Assembly (NCBI GenBank): GCA_030529425.1
Contig: JAUMWX010000009.1
Span: 236 to 50,487, forward strand
DNA length: 50,252 nt
Origin: Tissierellia bacterium
GTDB taxonomy: Bacteria; Bacillota; Clostridia; Tissierellales; Peptoniphilaceae
Direction: 5' to 3'
Below the pieces are notes generated by a model. That model was not told the DNA's origin, searched no databases, and saw only the letters and a list, made by a program, of their open reading frames with translations. A program made the position numbers and the translations under genes. This document shows positions 26,179 to 34,218 of this stretch, piece by piece (the first letter of the stretch is position 1; each line of letters starts with the position of its first letter).

Positions 26179-27186
26179 TTAATTTCCTTTTTTGTCATTA
26201 ATCATCTTAGTCAATCTTGGTAATACTTCGAATAAGTCACCAACAATTCCGTAGTCAGCCACTGTAAAAATAGGTGCATCCGGATCCTTATTAACCGCGA
26301 TAATTACGTCTGAACTTGTCATTCCTGCCAAGTGTTGAATTGCTCCTGAAATACCGGCAGCTATATAAACTCTAGGTCCTACAGTTTTTCCTGATTGACC
26401 AACTTGGTGAGCATGAGAAATCCAACCTGCGTCTACAGCAGCTCTTGAAGAACCTACAGTTCCGCCAAGTGCCTTAGCCAAATCTTCAATTAGTTTGAAG
26501 TTTGCAGGGTCTTGTAATCCCCTACCTCCGGAAACTATAACTTCAGCACCTTCAAGGTCAATCTTTTCATCGCTTTCATCTTCTAATACTTCAATAACTC
26601 TTGAGCGTATTTTTTCTTTAGGGAAATCGATTGTTTTTTCAACAACTTCAGCCTCACCTACAACTTCAGGTAATTCTCTACTGAAAACTCCAGGACGAAC
26701 AGTACCGATTTGAGGTCTTGAATCAGGACATAGTATAGTAGCCATCAAGTTACCTCCAAAAGCAGGACGAGTCCAGTTAACTTCTTTTGTTTCGGCATTC
26801 ATTTCCAATGAAGTACAGTCGGCTGTAAGACCTGTTTTTAATCTAGCAGCAACTCTAGGTCCCAAATCTCTACCTTGGCTTGTAGCTCCTATCAACATAA
26901 CATTTGGAGCATATTCTTCTACAAGTTTGCAAATAGCGTTTGTATACACTTCAGTATTATATTCTGTGTAAACATCACCCTTTACAGTTATTATTTTATT
27001 TGCACCATGTGCTTTCACTTCTTCAACAGCTTTATCAAGAGGGTTACCGATAACAACAGCAACAACCTCTTCATTGATTGCTTCCGCCATTTCTCTTGCA
27101 GGACTTAATAATTCCAACCCTACATTCTTAGCAGTTCCGTCTGAATTAACTTCTACTATAACCCAAATATTTTTATTATCAAACAT
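26179..27186 (-). CDS. etfA: Electron transfer flavoprotein, alpha subunit
   Basis: 335 residues from ATG 27186, chosen because AGGAGG precedes it; in-frame extension to 27231 would read through the ribosome site. The N-terminal half is the alpha/beta ETF domain (IWVIVEVNSDG). The C-terminal FAD domain carries the classical block VSGGRGLQDPANF, SSRAAVDAGW, QVGQSGKTVGPRVYIAAGISGAIQH and VNKDPDAPIFTVADYGIVGDL. It pairs with EtfB to carry electrons to or from the acyl-CoA dehydrogenase of the same cluster; in anaerobes this complex can bifurcate electrons from NADH to ferredoxin and crotonyl-CoA. It is the last gene before a strong terminator. Confidence 0.96.
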   Translation of the reverse strand: MFDNKNIWVIVEVNSDGTAKNVGLELLSPAREMAEAINEEVVAVVIGNPLDKAVEEVKAHGANKIITVKGDVYTEYNTEVYTNAICKLVEEYAPNVMLIGATSQGRDLGPRVAARLKTGLTADCTSLEMNAETKEVNWTRPAFGGNLMATILCPDSRPQIGTVRPGVFSRELPEVVGEAEVVEKTIDFPKEKIRSRVIEVLEDESDEKIDLEGAEVIVSGGRGLQDPANFKLIEDLAKALGGTVGSSRAAVDAGWISHAHQVGQSGKTVGPRVYIAAGISGAIQHLAGMTSSDVIIAVNKDPDAPIFTVADYGIVGDLFEVLPRLTKMINDKKGN

Positions 27187-27199
27187 TATTACATCCTCC

Positions 27200-28003
27200 T
27201 TATACCAGCTTAATAGCTTCAAGTTCAGCAAATAGTTTTTCTACCGCTACATCAGCATCATCTTCTTTAATGATCACGCCGCCAACCTTTTGTGAAGGTG
27301 TAAATGTCTTTCTAACACGAGTAGGTGATCCTTTAAGGCCCAATCTGCTTTCATCAAGATCTTCAAAATCTTCGGACGTAATTTTAACAATTTCAGCCTT
27401 TTTAGCTGCCATTTTGCTCTTTATAGTAGGGAATCTTAAAGCATCTGTTTTTGTAAATGTTACAAGACATGGAATTTGAGTTTCCACAACTAATTTGCAA
27501 TCATCCAATTCTCTGGTAACATGTAATTTATCTTCATGTTTTGCAATCTTGATACCGTAAGTTACTTGAGGAATGTCAAGTTGTTCTGCGATCTCAGGTC
27601 CAACTTGCGCTGTATCCCCGTCAATAGCTTGTTTTCCACAGAAAATCATATCTATCTTTCCAACTCTTTTTTCAACAGTTTTTATCGCATTAGTTAAAAT
27701 ATAGCTAGTTGCCAAAGTGTCTGAACCACCGAATTTACGATCCGTAACCAAAAATGCCTGATTAGCTCCGACAGCCAGGCAATCTCTTAACATTGTTTCA
27801 GCTTGAGGAGGTCCCATTGATACCACTATTACTTTTACATTTTCAGGATCTGCATCTTTCAATTTTAAAGCCTGTTCCAAAGCAAAAGCATCAAAAGTAT
27901 TTAAAATACTAGGTACTCCATCTCTAATCAATGTGTTCTTCACAGGGTCAATTCTAATTTCACTGGTATCAGGTACCTGTTTTACACAAACTAATATATT
28001 CAT
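27200..28003 (-). CDS. etfB: Electron transfer flavoprotein, beta subunit
   Basis: 267 residues from ATG 28003, which follows AAGGAAAAAGAT; the longer frame would need a TTG at 28021. It starts MNILVCVKQVPDTSEIRIDP, typical of anaerobe EtfB. The family signature region lies around VETQIPCLVTF. Ends 13 bases before etfA, so the pair is co-translated. Bifurcating EtfAB binds an extra FAD in this subunit; the Gly-rich VSMGPPQAETMLRDCLAVGANQ segment fits nucleotide binding, but sequence alone does not prove bifurcation. Lies downstream of bcd in the usual clostridial order. Confidence 0.96.
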   Translation of the reverse strand: MNILVCVKQVPDTSEIRIDPVKNTLIRDGVPSILNTFDAFALEQALKLKDADPENVKVIVVSMGPPQAETMLRDCLAVGANQAFLVTDRKFGGSDTLATSYILTNAIKTVEKRVGKIDMIFCGKQAIDGDTAQVGPEIAEQLDIPQVTYGIKIAKHEDKLHVTRELDDCKLVVETQIPCLVTFTKTDALRFPTIKSKMAAKKAEIVKITSEDFEDLDESRLGLKGSPTRVRKTFTPSQKVGGVIIKEDDADVAVEKLFAELEAIKLV

Positions 28004-28047
28004 ATCTTTTTCCTTTCTCAATTAAATTTCACCATTTATAAAATAGA

Positions 28048-28081
28048 AATACATAATAGCATTTTCATGCTATTATGTATT
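28048..28081 (-). other. Intercistronic hairpin between bcd and etfB
   Basis: AATACATAATAGCA and its perfect complement (14 bp) flank a six-base loop. On the minus strand only a broken T tract (TTCTATTTTAT) follows, so it could act as a partial terminator or an RNA-stability element tuning EtfAB against Bcd. Confidence 0.6.
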
Positions 28082-28099
28082 AAATTCTCTTTTAGATTA

Positions 28100-29239
28100 T
28101 TAAGCTAATAGATTAGCAGAAATAACCATTTCCATTACTTCTGAAGTTCCTTCATAGATTTCTGTGATCTTAGCATCACGCATCATTCTTTCAACTTCGT
28201 ATTCTTGGCTATATCCATATCCACCATGCATTTGTACACATTCTGTAGTTACTCTCATCGCTGTACGGCTTGCTTTTAATTTTGCCATCGCAGCTTCAAG
28301 ACCGTATCTTTCTCCTGAGTCTTTCTTTACAGCTGCCTTGTAAACCATCAATCTTGCAGCTTCGATTTCAGTAGCCAAATCAGCTAGTTTGAATTGAGTG
28401 TTTTGGAAAGCCGCTATCGGACGATTAAATTGTTTTCTTTCTTTTACATATTTAACTGTTTTATCCAATGCTCCTTGAGCGATACCCAATGCTTGAGCAG
28501 CAATACCTATACGACCGCCGTCAAGTGTTCCCATTGCAATACTGAATCCTTTTCCTTCTTTACCTAATAGGTTTTCTTTAGGAATACGACAGTCTTTGAA
28601 TATTAGTTCTCTTGTTGAAGAAGCTCTGATACCCATTTTTCTTTCAATTGTTCCTGTTTCAAAACCAGGAGTGTTAGCTTCTACTATGAAAGCGGATATA
28701 CCTTTTGTTCCTTGAGATTTGTCTGTCATTGCAAACACAACATAAGTATCAGCATAACCTGCATTTGTTATAAATATTTTTGATCCGTTAATAACATATT
28801 CATCTCCGTCCAAAACTGCAACTGTTTTTTGTCCGGCAGCATCTGTTCCCGCATCAGGTTCAGTCAATGCAAACGCACCAAGTTTTTGTCCTGATACAAG
28901 CGGAGTTAAGAATTTTTCTTTTTGTTCTTCTGTACCATATGTAGCAATCGCTCCGGCTCCCAATGATGTGTGAGCAGATACAATAACCCCTGTAGATGCA
29001 CATACCCTGGAGATTTCTTCAACAGCTAAAATATATGTCAAAGTATCAGCACCTTGTCCACCGTATTTTTCATCAAAAGGAATTCCTAAGAATCCAAGTT
29101 CTTGCATTTTAGCAACTGTTTCTTCAGGAAATCTATGTGTTTCGTCAATCTCAATAGCTAAAGGTGCTATTTCTTTTTCCGCAAAATCACGGAACATTTG
29201 TCTCATTTCTACATGCTCTTCTGATAATCTAAAATCCAT
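28100..29239 (-). CDS. bcd: Butyryl-CoA (short-chain acyl-CoA) dehydrogenase
   Basis: FAD enzyme that interconverts crotonyl-CoA and butyryl-CoA with EtfAB as electron partner. 379 residues, the normal size for the family. Three domains are visible: helical N-terminus (MDFRLSEEHVEMRQMFRDFA), middle beta domain with FALTEPDAGTDA and YVINGSKIFITNAGYAD, and the C-terminal helical bundle with QMHGGYGYSQEYEVERMMRDAKI. The catalytic Glu is at about 363 in EIYEGTSEV, the position used by short-chain enzymes. The ribosome site is TAGGAGG. In a fermenter the physiological direction is most likely reduction to butyryl-CoA. Confidence 0.95.
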   Translation of the reverse strand: MDFRLSEEHVEMRQMFRDFAEKEIAPLAIEIDETHRFPEETVAKMQELGFLGIPFDEKYGGQGADTLTYILAVEEISRVCASTGVIVSAHTSLGAGAIATYGTEEQKEKFLTPLVSGQKLGAFALTEPDAGTDAAGQKTVAVLDGDEYVINGSKIFITNAGYADTYVVFAMTDKSQGTKGISAFIVEANTPGFETGTIERKMGIRASSTRELIFKDCRIPKENLLGKEGKGFSIAMGTLDGGRIGIAAQALGIAQGALDKTVKYVKERKQFNRPIAAFQNTQFKLADLATEIEAARLMVYKAAVKKDSGERYGLEAAMAKLKASRTAMRVTTECVQMHGGYGYSQEYEVERMMRDAKITEIYEGTSEVMEMVISANLLA

Positions 29240-29272
29240 AATATCCTCCTAATTATTTTTAATTCTTTATGC

Positions 29273-29298
29273 GAGCTAATGAGTTTCCCCATTAGCTC
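29273..29298 (-). other. Intercistronic hairpin between crt and bcd
   Basis: GAGCTAATG and CATTAGCTC form a perfect 9-bp stem with an eight-base loop. No T run follows on the minus (transcribed) strand, so this is an RNA processing or stability element more than a terminator. Confidence 0.6.
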
Positions 29299-29305
29299 AA
29301 CATTT

Positions 29306-30085
29306 TTATTTATTTTGGAAATTCTTTTCTTTTCTCTTTTCTAAGAACGCTGACATCCCTTCAACTTGATCTTCTGAAGCGAAGCAATTACCGAACATTT
29401 TAGCTTCGATTATAATGGCTTCATCCATGCCCACTTCAAGACCTTCATTAACAGCCTTCTTTGTATTTCTTACAGCAATCGGTGCCTGAGCGGCAATAGT
29501 TGATGCTAATTTCAATGCTTTCGGCATCAATTCTTCCTGTGTATAAACATCACTTACCAAACCCAATCTGTATGCTTCATCAGCTTTTATCAACTTAGCC
29601 GTATAAAGCAATTCTTTTGCTTTAGAAACTGAACCGATTAAACGAGCCAATCTTTGAGTTCCACCAAAACCTGCTGTAATTCCCAATCCAACTTCAGGTT
29701 GACCAAACATAGCGTTGTCGCTTGCAAGACGTATATCACAGCTCATAGCCAATTCATTACCGCCGCCAAGTGCGAAACCGTTAACAGCCGCAATTACCGG
29801 AATTGGAAATACTTCAATTTTACGGAACACATCATTACCGAATTTACCGAATTCATAACCTTCTTTTTCGTTCATTTCTTTCATTTCAGCAATGTCGGCA
29901 CCGGCAACAAATGACTTGTCACCCGATCCTGTCAATACAACCGCTCTAACTACATTTGTGTCAATTCCGTCAAAAGCTTCTCCCAACTCTTTCAAAACTT
30001 GAGAGTTAAGGGCATTCAAAGCCTTAGGACGATCAATAGTTACCGTTGCAACAAATCCGTTTACTTCAACTTTTACAAATTCCAT
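29306..30085 (-). CDS. crt: Enoyl-CoA hydratase / crotonase
   Basis: 259-residue crotonase-fold enzyme that hydrates crotonyl-CoA or, in reverse, dehydrates 3-hydroxybutyryl-CoA. The oxyanion-hole segments are KSFVAGADIAEM and VNGFALGGGNELAMSCD. Both catalytic glutamates are present, Glu111 (GGNELAMS) and Glu131 (QPEVGLG). Start at ATG 30085 after a GGAGGAG site. Placed between gntP and bcd, with a candidate promoter and Rex-like sequence in the 165-bp gap upstream. No 3-hydroxybutyryl-CoA dehydrogenase or thiolase lies beside it, unlike the classical crt-bcd-etf-hbd locus. Confidence 0.95.
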   Translation of the reverse strand: MEFVKVEVNGFVATVTIDRPKALNALNSQVLKELGEAFDGIDTNVVRAVVLTGSGDKSFVAGADIAEMKEMNEKEGYEFGKFGNDVFRKIEVFPIPVIAAVNGFALGGGNELAMSCDIRLASDNAMFGQPEVGLGITAGFGGTQRLARLIGSVSKAKELLYTAKLIKADEAYRLGLVSDVYTQEELMPKALKLASTIAAQAPIAVRNTKKAVNEGLEVGMDEAIIIEAKMFGNCFASEDQVEGMSAFLEKRKEKNFQNK

Positions 30086-30139
30086 TTCTCCTCCTTCTTT
30101 TACCTATGATAAGGTTTCGTTGTCCAAAACAACAATTAA

Positions 30140-30167
30140 ATTATACCTAATAAAACTATAAAATGAA
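30140..30167 (-). promoter_or_regulatory. Candidate internal promoter upstream of crt
   Basis: GGTATAAT with -10 at 30145-30140 and a weak -35 TTCATT at 30167-30162, spacer 16, on the minus strand. gntP has no terminator, so crt may be read both from here and from upstream. Confidence 0.4.
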
Positions 30168-30199
30168 ATAGTATTCATGGAATAATTCTCTCACATATA

Positions 30200-30231
30200 T
30201 ATTATCACAAAATTTAATAATTGTTTAACAA
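30200..30231 (-). promoter_or_regulatory. Rex-like sequence upstream of crt
   Basis: TTGTTAAACAATTATTAA (30231-30214, minus) resembles the clostridial Rex operator TTGTTAA-N4-TTAACAA: the left half is exact and the right half matches five of seven. Directly downstream is TTTTGTGATAATA (30212-30200), which recurs ahead of coaT. Rex senses NADH/NAD+ and commonly controls crt-bcd-etf; binding here is inferred. Confidence 0.35.
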
Positions 30232-30250
30232 ATATCTAAAATTTTTTTTC

Positions 30251-31594
30251 TTATAGGAATAATCCCCATACTAAAGCCAATCCCATTGAAGAAATTACCG
30301 GCAATAAACATGTAGTTATAAAAATATCAAAATATGATTCTTTATGTGTACAATTTGAAACTGCAAGCAATGTCAATACAGCTCCGTTATGTGGTAAAGT
30401 ATCAAGTCCTCCTGATGAAAGTGACGCTATTCTGTGTAGATACTCAGGATTAATTCCCTTTTCAGCAGCCAATTGCAAATATTTCGGAGCAAGTGCTTCC
30501 AACGCGATTGACATACCTCCCGATGCCGATCCGGTAGCACCCGCCAACAAGTTTACGGCAACAGCTTCAGAGAACAGGATTGATCCCGGAACATTAAGCA
30601 ATGCAGCTGTAAGTGTCGCAAATCCCGGAACTATTTTTACCACCGAACCGAAACCTACCGCACAGGCAGTATTCATAATTGCCGTGATAGATCCGTTTGC
30701 CCCTTCGTTAATCGCCTTCAATATAGTCGGTATTTGTTTTGCGTTCAATAACGCGCAGGCAAGAATTCCGCTTAATAGTGCTATTACTATTGATTGATTG
30801 GATTCAAGATTTATTTTTGCAAGTTCTTTCAATAACAATGGGAATACATTCAGCATCAATACCACTATAACAATAGGAACTATACCTGTAATCCAGTGCC
30901 AGCCCGGTAATTTACTTGCGTCATAAGTATCTTCCGTATGTTTAGGATCCGGTTTAAATCCGTTTCCTTTCTTTCTTTCAGAGCTTGCTCTCCATTCCAA
31001 ATAAATATACCCCGGAATAAAGCTTATTATGATTGCAACCAAAGACATCAAAGGAGCGGCGGTCGGACTTGTTCCGAAATGTTTTATCGGAATCAAGTTT
31101 TGAATTTGAGGCGACCCCGGAACAGCAGTCATCGTAATACCGAATGCACCAAGGGCAATAGCTCCCGGCAACAATGTTCTCGGCAAATTAGCTTCACGAT
31201 AAATTTCATATCCCATAGGATAAACTACAAACACTACTACAAACAATGAAACTCCCCCGTATGTCATCAACATACATGGAATAACTACCGATGCAATCGC
31301 AAGTTTTGAACCTAACATTTTTACAAGTTTATTAGCCAATGATCTGGCAGCCCCCGTCCTATCCATTACCTTTCCGTAAACGGCACCCAGGAAAAACGCC
31401 GGGAACCACTGAACTACATAGTTTCCCGCACCTTTCATGTAATCTCCAAGATAAGCTTGGAACAAGTTGTATCCGCTAAGTATTGCAACTACCGCTGCTG
31501 AAAACGGAGCAACCCAAATAATTGAATGTCCTCTGTAAGCCAAAGCCATCAATAAAATTAAGCCTACAAAAATACCAATTAACGATAAATTCAT
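30251..31594 (-). CDS. GntP-family permease
   Basis: 447-residue secondary transporter with about twelve hydrophobic helices, of the gluconate/hydroxy-acid permease (GntP) superfamily. Landmarks are the N-terminal RGHSIIWVAPFSAAVVAILSG, the PAFFLGAVYGKVMDRTGAA re-entrant region, and the C-terminal NLLAGATGSASGGMSIALEAL with LPHNGAVLTLLAVS. AAGGAG stands before ATG 31594. Lying between a CoA-transferase and crotonase, it probably imports or exports the organic acid they handle, such as a hydroxybutyrate, crotonate or acetoacetate. That is inference from context; the sequence does not specify the substrate. Confidence 0.88.
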   Translation of the reverse strand: MNLSLIGIFVGLILLMALAYRGHSIIWVAPFSAAVVAILSGYNLFQAYLGDYMKGAGNYVVQWFPAFFLGAVYGKVMDRTGAARSLANKLVKMLGSKLAIASVVIPCMLMTYGGVSLFVVVFVVYPMGYEIYREANLPRTLLPGAIALGAFGITMTAVPGSPQIQNLIPIKHFGTSPTAAPLMSLVAIIISFIPGYIYLEWRASSERKKGNGFKPDPKHTEDTYDASKLPGWHWITGIVPIVIVVLMLNVFPLLLKELAKINLESNQSIVIALLSGILACALLNAKQIPTILKAINEGANGSITAIMNTACAVGFGSVVKIVPGFATLTAALLNVPGSILFSEAVAVNLLAGATGSASGGMSIALEALAPKYLQLAAEKGINPEYLHRIASLSSGGLDTLPHNGAVLTLLAVSNCTHKESYFDIFITTCLLPVISSMGLALVWGLFL

Positions 31595-31632
31595 AAAATC
31601 TCCTTATGTATAAATTTTTTGTATGTACATTG

Positions 31633-31656
31633 GAGAACACTCATACGAGTGTTCTC
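31633..31656 (-). other. Intercistronic hairpin between coaT and gntP
   Basis: GAGAACACTC and GAGTGTTCTC form a perfect 10-bp stem with a four-base loop, 13 bases after the coaT stop. No T run follows on the transcribed strand, so transcript processing or 3'-end protection is more likely than termination. Confidence 0.6.
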
Positions 31657-31669
31657 TTATTGCCAATAA

Positions 31670-33223
31670 TTACAGTTCAAGCCCCATAACGGCTTCTTCA
31701 AATAATTTCGGATTCATAATTTTCAAATCCTCAGCTATTTCAGGGACAAATTCCATTTGATCTAAAATATCTTTTTGTAAATCAACTCCCGGTGCAATTT
31801 CAATTAACTTAATCTTTTCTTTTCCAAGAGTAAATACTGCTCTTTCTGTTATATAAAGAGTTGTTTGTCCGGTTTCTCTTGCATAATCAGCCGAGAATGT
31901 AACCTGTTCAACTTCTTTACGGAATTTCTTTGAGTTTCCTTCCTGTAAAATTTCCAATTTTCCGTCGCCGATTTTTTCTTTAAGTCCGCCTGCGGTAAAT
32001 GTACCTACAAACAAACATTTTTTAACATTTTGAGAAATGTCTATAAATCCGCCGCAACCTGCAACACGACCACCGAATTTTGAAACATTTACATTACCTT
32101 TTACATCAACTTCAGCCAATCCTAAAACTGCTACAGAAAGTCCGCCGCCATTATAGAAATCAAACTGATATCCTTGATCTACTATGGAACCCGGATTAAC
32201 CGCCGCGCCGAAATCCAATCCGCCTAGAGGAACTCCTCCGGTGATCCCCGGTTCGACTGACATCGTAACCTTATCTGCCTGACCTTCTTCTTTAAGTACC
32301 AATGATACTGTTTCAGGCATACCGATTCCCAAGTTTGCTATATCTCCCACGGAAAACATCTGAGCCGCTCTTCTCGCACATACTTTTCTGTTGCTTAACT
32401 TTGCAGGAGCCGTTTCGGACAGTACCGCCTTAGTTTGTCCTGAAAGAGAAGGATTATATACGGTTGCGAAAGTTTGCATGTGATATTTTGAAGGATCGGA
32501 TGTTTTTACAACAACATCGACCATTGTAGAAGGAACCAAAACTTCCTTAGGATCCAAACTACCTTTTTCCACAACATCCTCAACCTGACAGATAATCATT
32601 CCGCCGTTAACTCTGGCTGCGGCAGCTATACAATATGCATCCAATGTCAATGCTTCTTTTGTCAAAGAAATATTTCCGTCTTCATCGGCATATGTACCTC
32701 TTATAATCGCAACATCCAACTTAGGTGTTTTATATTTTAAGAATTCTTCTCCGTCTATCTCAATAACTTCTACTAAATCTTCTGTAGAACATGTATTGAT
32801 TTTACCGCCTTCCAATCTCGGATCCGCAAATGTCTTCAGACCTGTCCTTGAAATAGTAAACGGCAACTTCATTGAAGCATCCCTAAACAAATGAGACATT
32901 ACACCTTGAGGGAAATTATAAGCTGAAATCTTATTTTCCAATGCAAGCTTTTGAACTTTAGGGCTCAAATTCCAGTGTCCGCCCACACAATGCTTAACCA
33001 TTCCTTCAAAGCCAATATGATTTAATCCTCTGTTACCACTGTCTCCTTGTCCTGCCGCCCAATAAGCGGAAAGATTCTTAGGAGATCCTTCCTCTAAATA
33101 TCTTTTTTCCAGTTCTTCCAGAATTTCTTCAGGCACGCCAATTCCAACAAACCCATTAGTAGCTATAGTAGCACCGTCAGGAATCAAGTTAACCGCTTCC
33201 CTAGCAGTCATAAATTTAACCAT
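31670..33223 (-). CDS. Acetate/propionate/3-oxoacid CoA-transferase (fused type I)
   Basis: 517-residue CoA-transferase with both family I halves in one chain, like propionate CoA-transferase/YdiF. The N-terminal half has TIATNGFVGIGVPEEILEELE, the C-terminal half NLGIGMPETVSLVLKEEG and the catalytic Glu at about 324 (MSVEPGITGG), which forms the glutamyl-CoA thioester. It moves CoA between acetyl-CoA (or butyryl-CoA) and short carboxylic acids. Start at ATG 33223 behind AAGGAGG. As first gene of the cluster with gntP, crt, bcd and etf it could activate an imported acid or release butyrate while forming acetyl-CoA. Exact acid not deducible. A long non-coding region lies upstream. Confidence 0.9.
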   Translation of the reverse strand: MVKFMTAREAVNLIPDGATIATNGFVGIGVPEEILEELEKRYLEEGSPKNLSAYWAAGQGDSGNRGLNHIGFEGMVKHCVGGHWNLSPKVQKLALENKISAYNFPQGVMSHLFRDASMKLPFTISRTGLKTFADPRLEGGKINTCSTEDLVEVIEIDGEEFLKYKTPKLDVAIIRGTYADEDGNISLTKEALTLDAYCIAAAARVNGGMIICQVEDVVEKGSLDPKEVLVPSTMVDVVVKTSDPSKYHMQTFATVYNPSLSGQTKAVLSETAPAKLSNRKVCARRAAQMFSVGDIANLGIGMPETVSLVLKEEGQADKVTMSVEPGITGGVPLGGLDFGAAVNPGSIVDQGYQFDFYNGGGLSVAVLGLAEVDVKGNVNVSKFGGRVAGCGGFIDISQNVKKCLFVGTFTAGGLKEKIGDGKLEILQEGNSKKFRKEVEQVTFSADYARETGQTTLYITERAVFTLGKEKIKLIEIAPGVDLQKDILDQMEFVPEIAEDLKIMNPKLFEEAVMGLEL

Positions 33224-33902
33224 GCTTTCCTCCTTAGTTAATCAGACTTATTTCCACACGCAACCCCATTTGGTTATGTCTAACCATGTCATATTTATGA
33301 TTTCGTTTTCACAAGATATTTTCTTTATACTTGATTTTGTGAAAATTCCAGTTAGAAATAAGCTATTTTGTGATAATAATAACCCAGATTCCTTTATGAA
33401 AACGATATTAGTATGTATTTATCAGGGTTGTAGAGCTTTCGCTAAATCAAACTCCGCTCTAATATGATTTTAATGATTTAATATAATTTTAGGATATCGT
33501 TGTCATGCAGAATCTATAATTAGGTTATTTGATTTATTAAACAGTGTCAATCATCAAAAAATATTTTTGTGTGGATTTTACTTCATATTGCCAATGCTAT
33601 AATTTTTCTTATTCATATTTTATTTGTTTTATAAAAGACAAATATTGTTTTTCTAGAATAACATGAATATCTTTACATTATTATTTATATTTTAAAAAAT
33701 AATTTTTATCTGATTCACAAAAAAATATAATTACTTTTTTTTAACAAATCAATCGGTTTATTATAACCTTAGAGAAATAATATCTTGTTTTTTGATATTT
33801 ATTTTTGTTTGAATGTTTTATTTAGAACATAATCCTTGCACTTTTTTAACAATTTCTCCGTCAATAAAAATCGCATATCGGAGTCATCCATATAATAAAA
33901 AT
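33224..33902. other. Long non-coding region upstream of coaT
   Basis: About 680 AT-rich bases with no convincing gene. Present are a 9-bp inverted repeat TTTTCACAA (33306-33314) and TTGTGAAAA (33337-33345) separated by 22 bases; the motif TTTTGTGATAATA (33366-33378), which also occurs upstream of crt; and a less AT-rich island around 33420-33465 (AGAGC and GCTCT arms) bracketed by AACGATAT and ATATCGTT. No clear promoter could be chosen. It may contain a structured leader, regulatory sites or a small RNA. Confidence 0.45.
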
Positions 33903-33931
33903 ATCGGAGACAAACAATGTTTATCTCCGAT
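33903..33931 (-). terminator. Terminator of the pheS operon
   Basis: ATCGGAGATAAAC pairs with GTTTGTCTCCGAT (13 pairs, one T-G) around a three-base loop. ATTTTTATT follows on the minus strand. It ends the ten-gene run that begins at pheS. Confidence 0.88.
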
Positions 33932-33967
33932 AAAAATTAAATATTGTAAAATCAATTAGACAGTTTT

Positions 33968-34210
33968 CTAAACCAATACAACCAAGCATAATTCGTTTTG
34001 AATGTTTAATCTGTTCGCCTGCAAAAATATATCTTCCATGCCTTCTTTATCCAATAGATAATAATCTTTCGCATTTAAATTCCCTTTTTCTGAAATATCG
34101 TGCTCAAATATTTCTTCCAATTCGGCATCTTTAAGACTTTCTTCCATATTCGCCAAAAAAACTCTATCGTACTTTCCCCTATTTATTAATACTAATTCCT
34201 GTAATATCAT
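33968..34210 (-). CDS. Small unknown protein (80 aa) at operon end
   Basis: 80 residues, not recognised. Start ATG 34210 follows TAGGAG at proper distance and lies eight bases after the CoA-disulfide reductase stop, so it is translated from the same message. The protein is mixed: a hydrophobic MILQELVLINRG start, then an acidic helical middle (ANMEESLKDAELEEIFEHDIS), and a hydrophobic end (ELCLVVLV). No Cys-pair, signal peptide or membrane helix. It is the last gene before the terminator. A redox-related helper role is only a guess from position. Confidence 0.65.
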   Translation of the reverse strand: MILQELVLINRGKYDRVFLANMEESLKDAELEEIFEHDISEKGNLNAKDYYLLDKEGMEDIFLQANRLNIQNELCLVVLV

Positions 34211-34218
34211 TTAGACTC

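Noticed and set aside
33222-33467. Plus-strand open frame of 81 codons upstream of coaT
   Set aside because: It begins at the coaT start region antisense, has no ribosome site, and the composition looks like random AT-rich translation.
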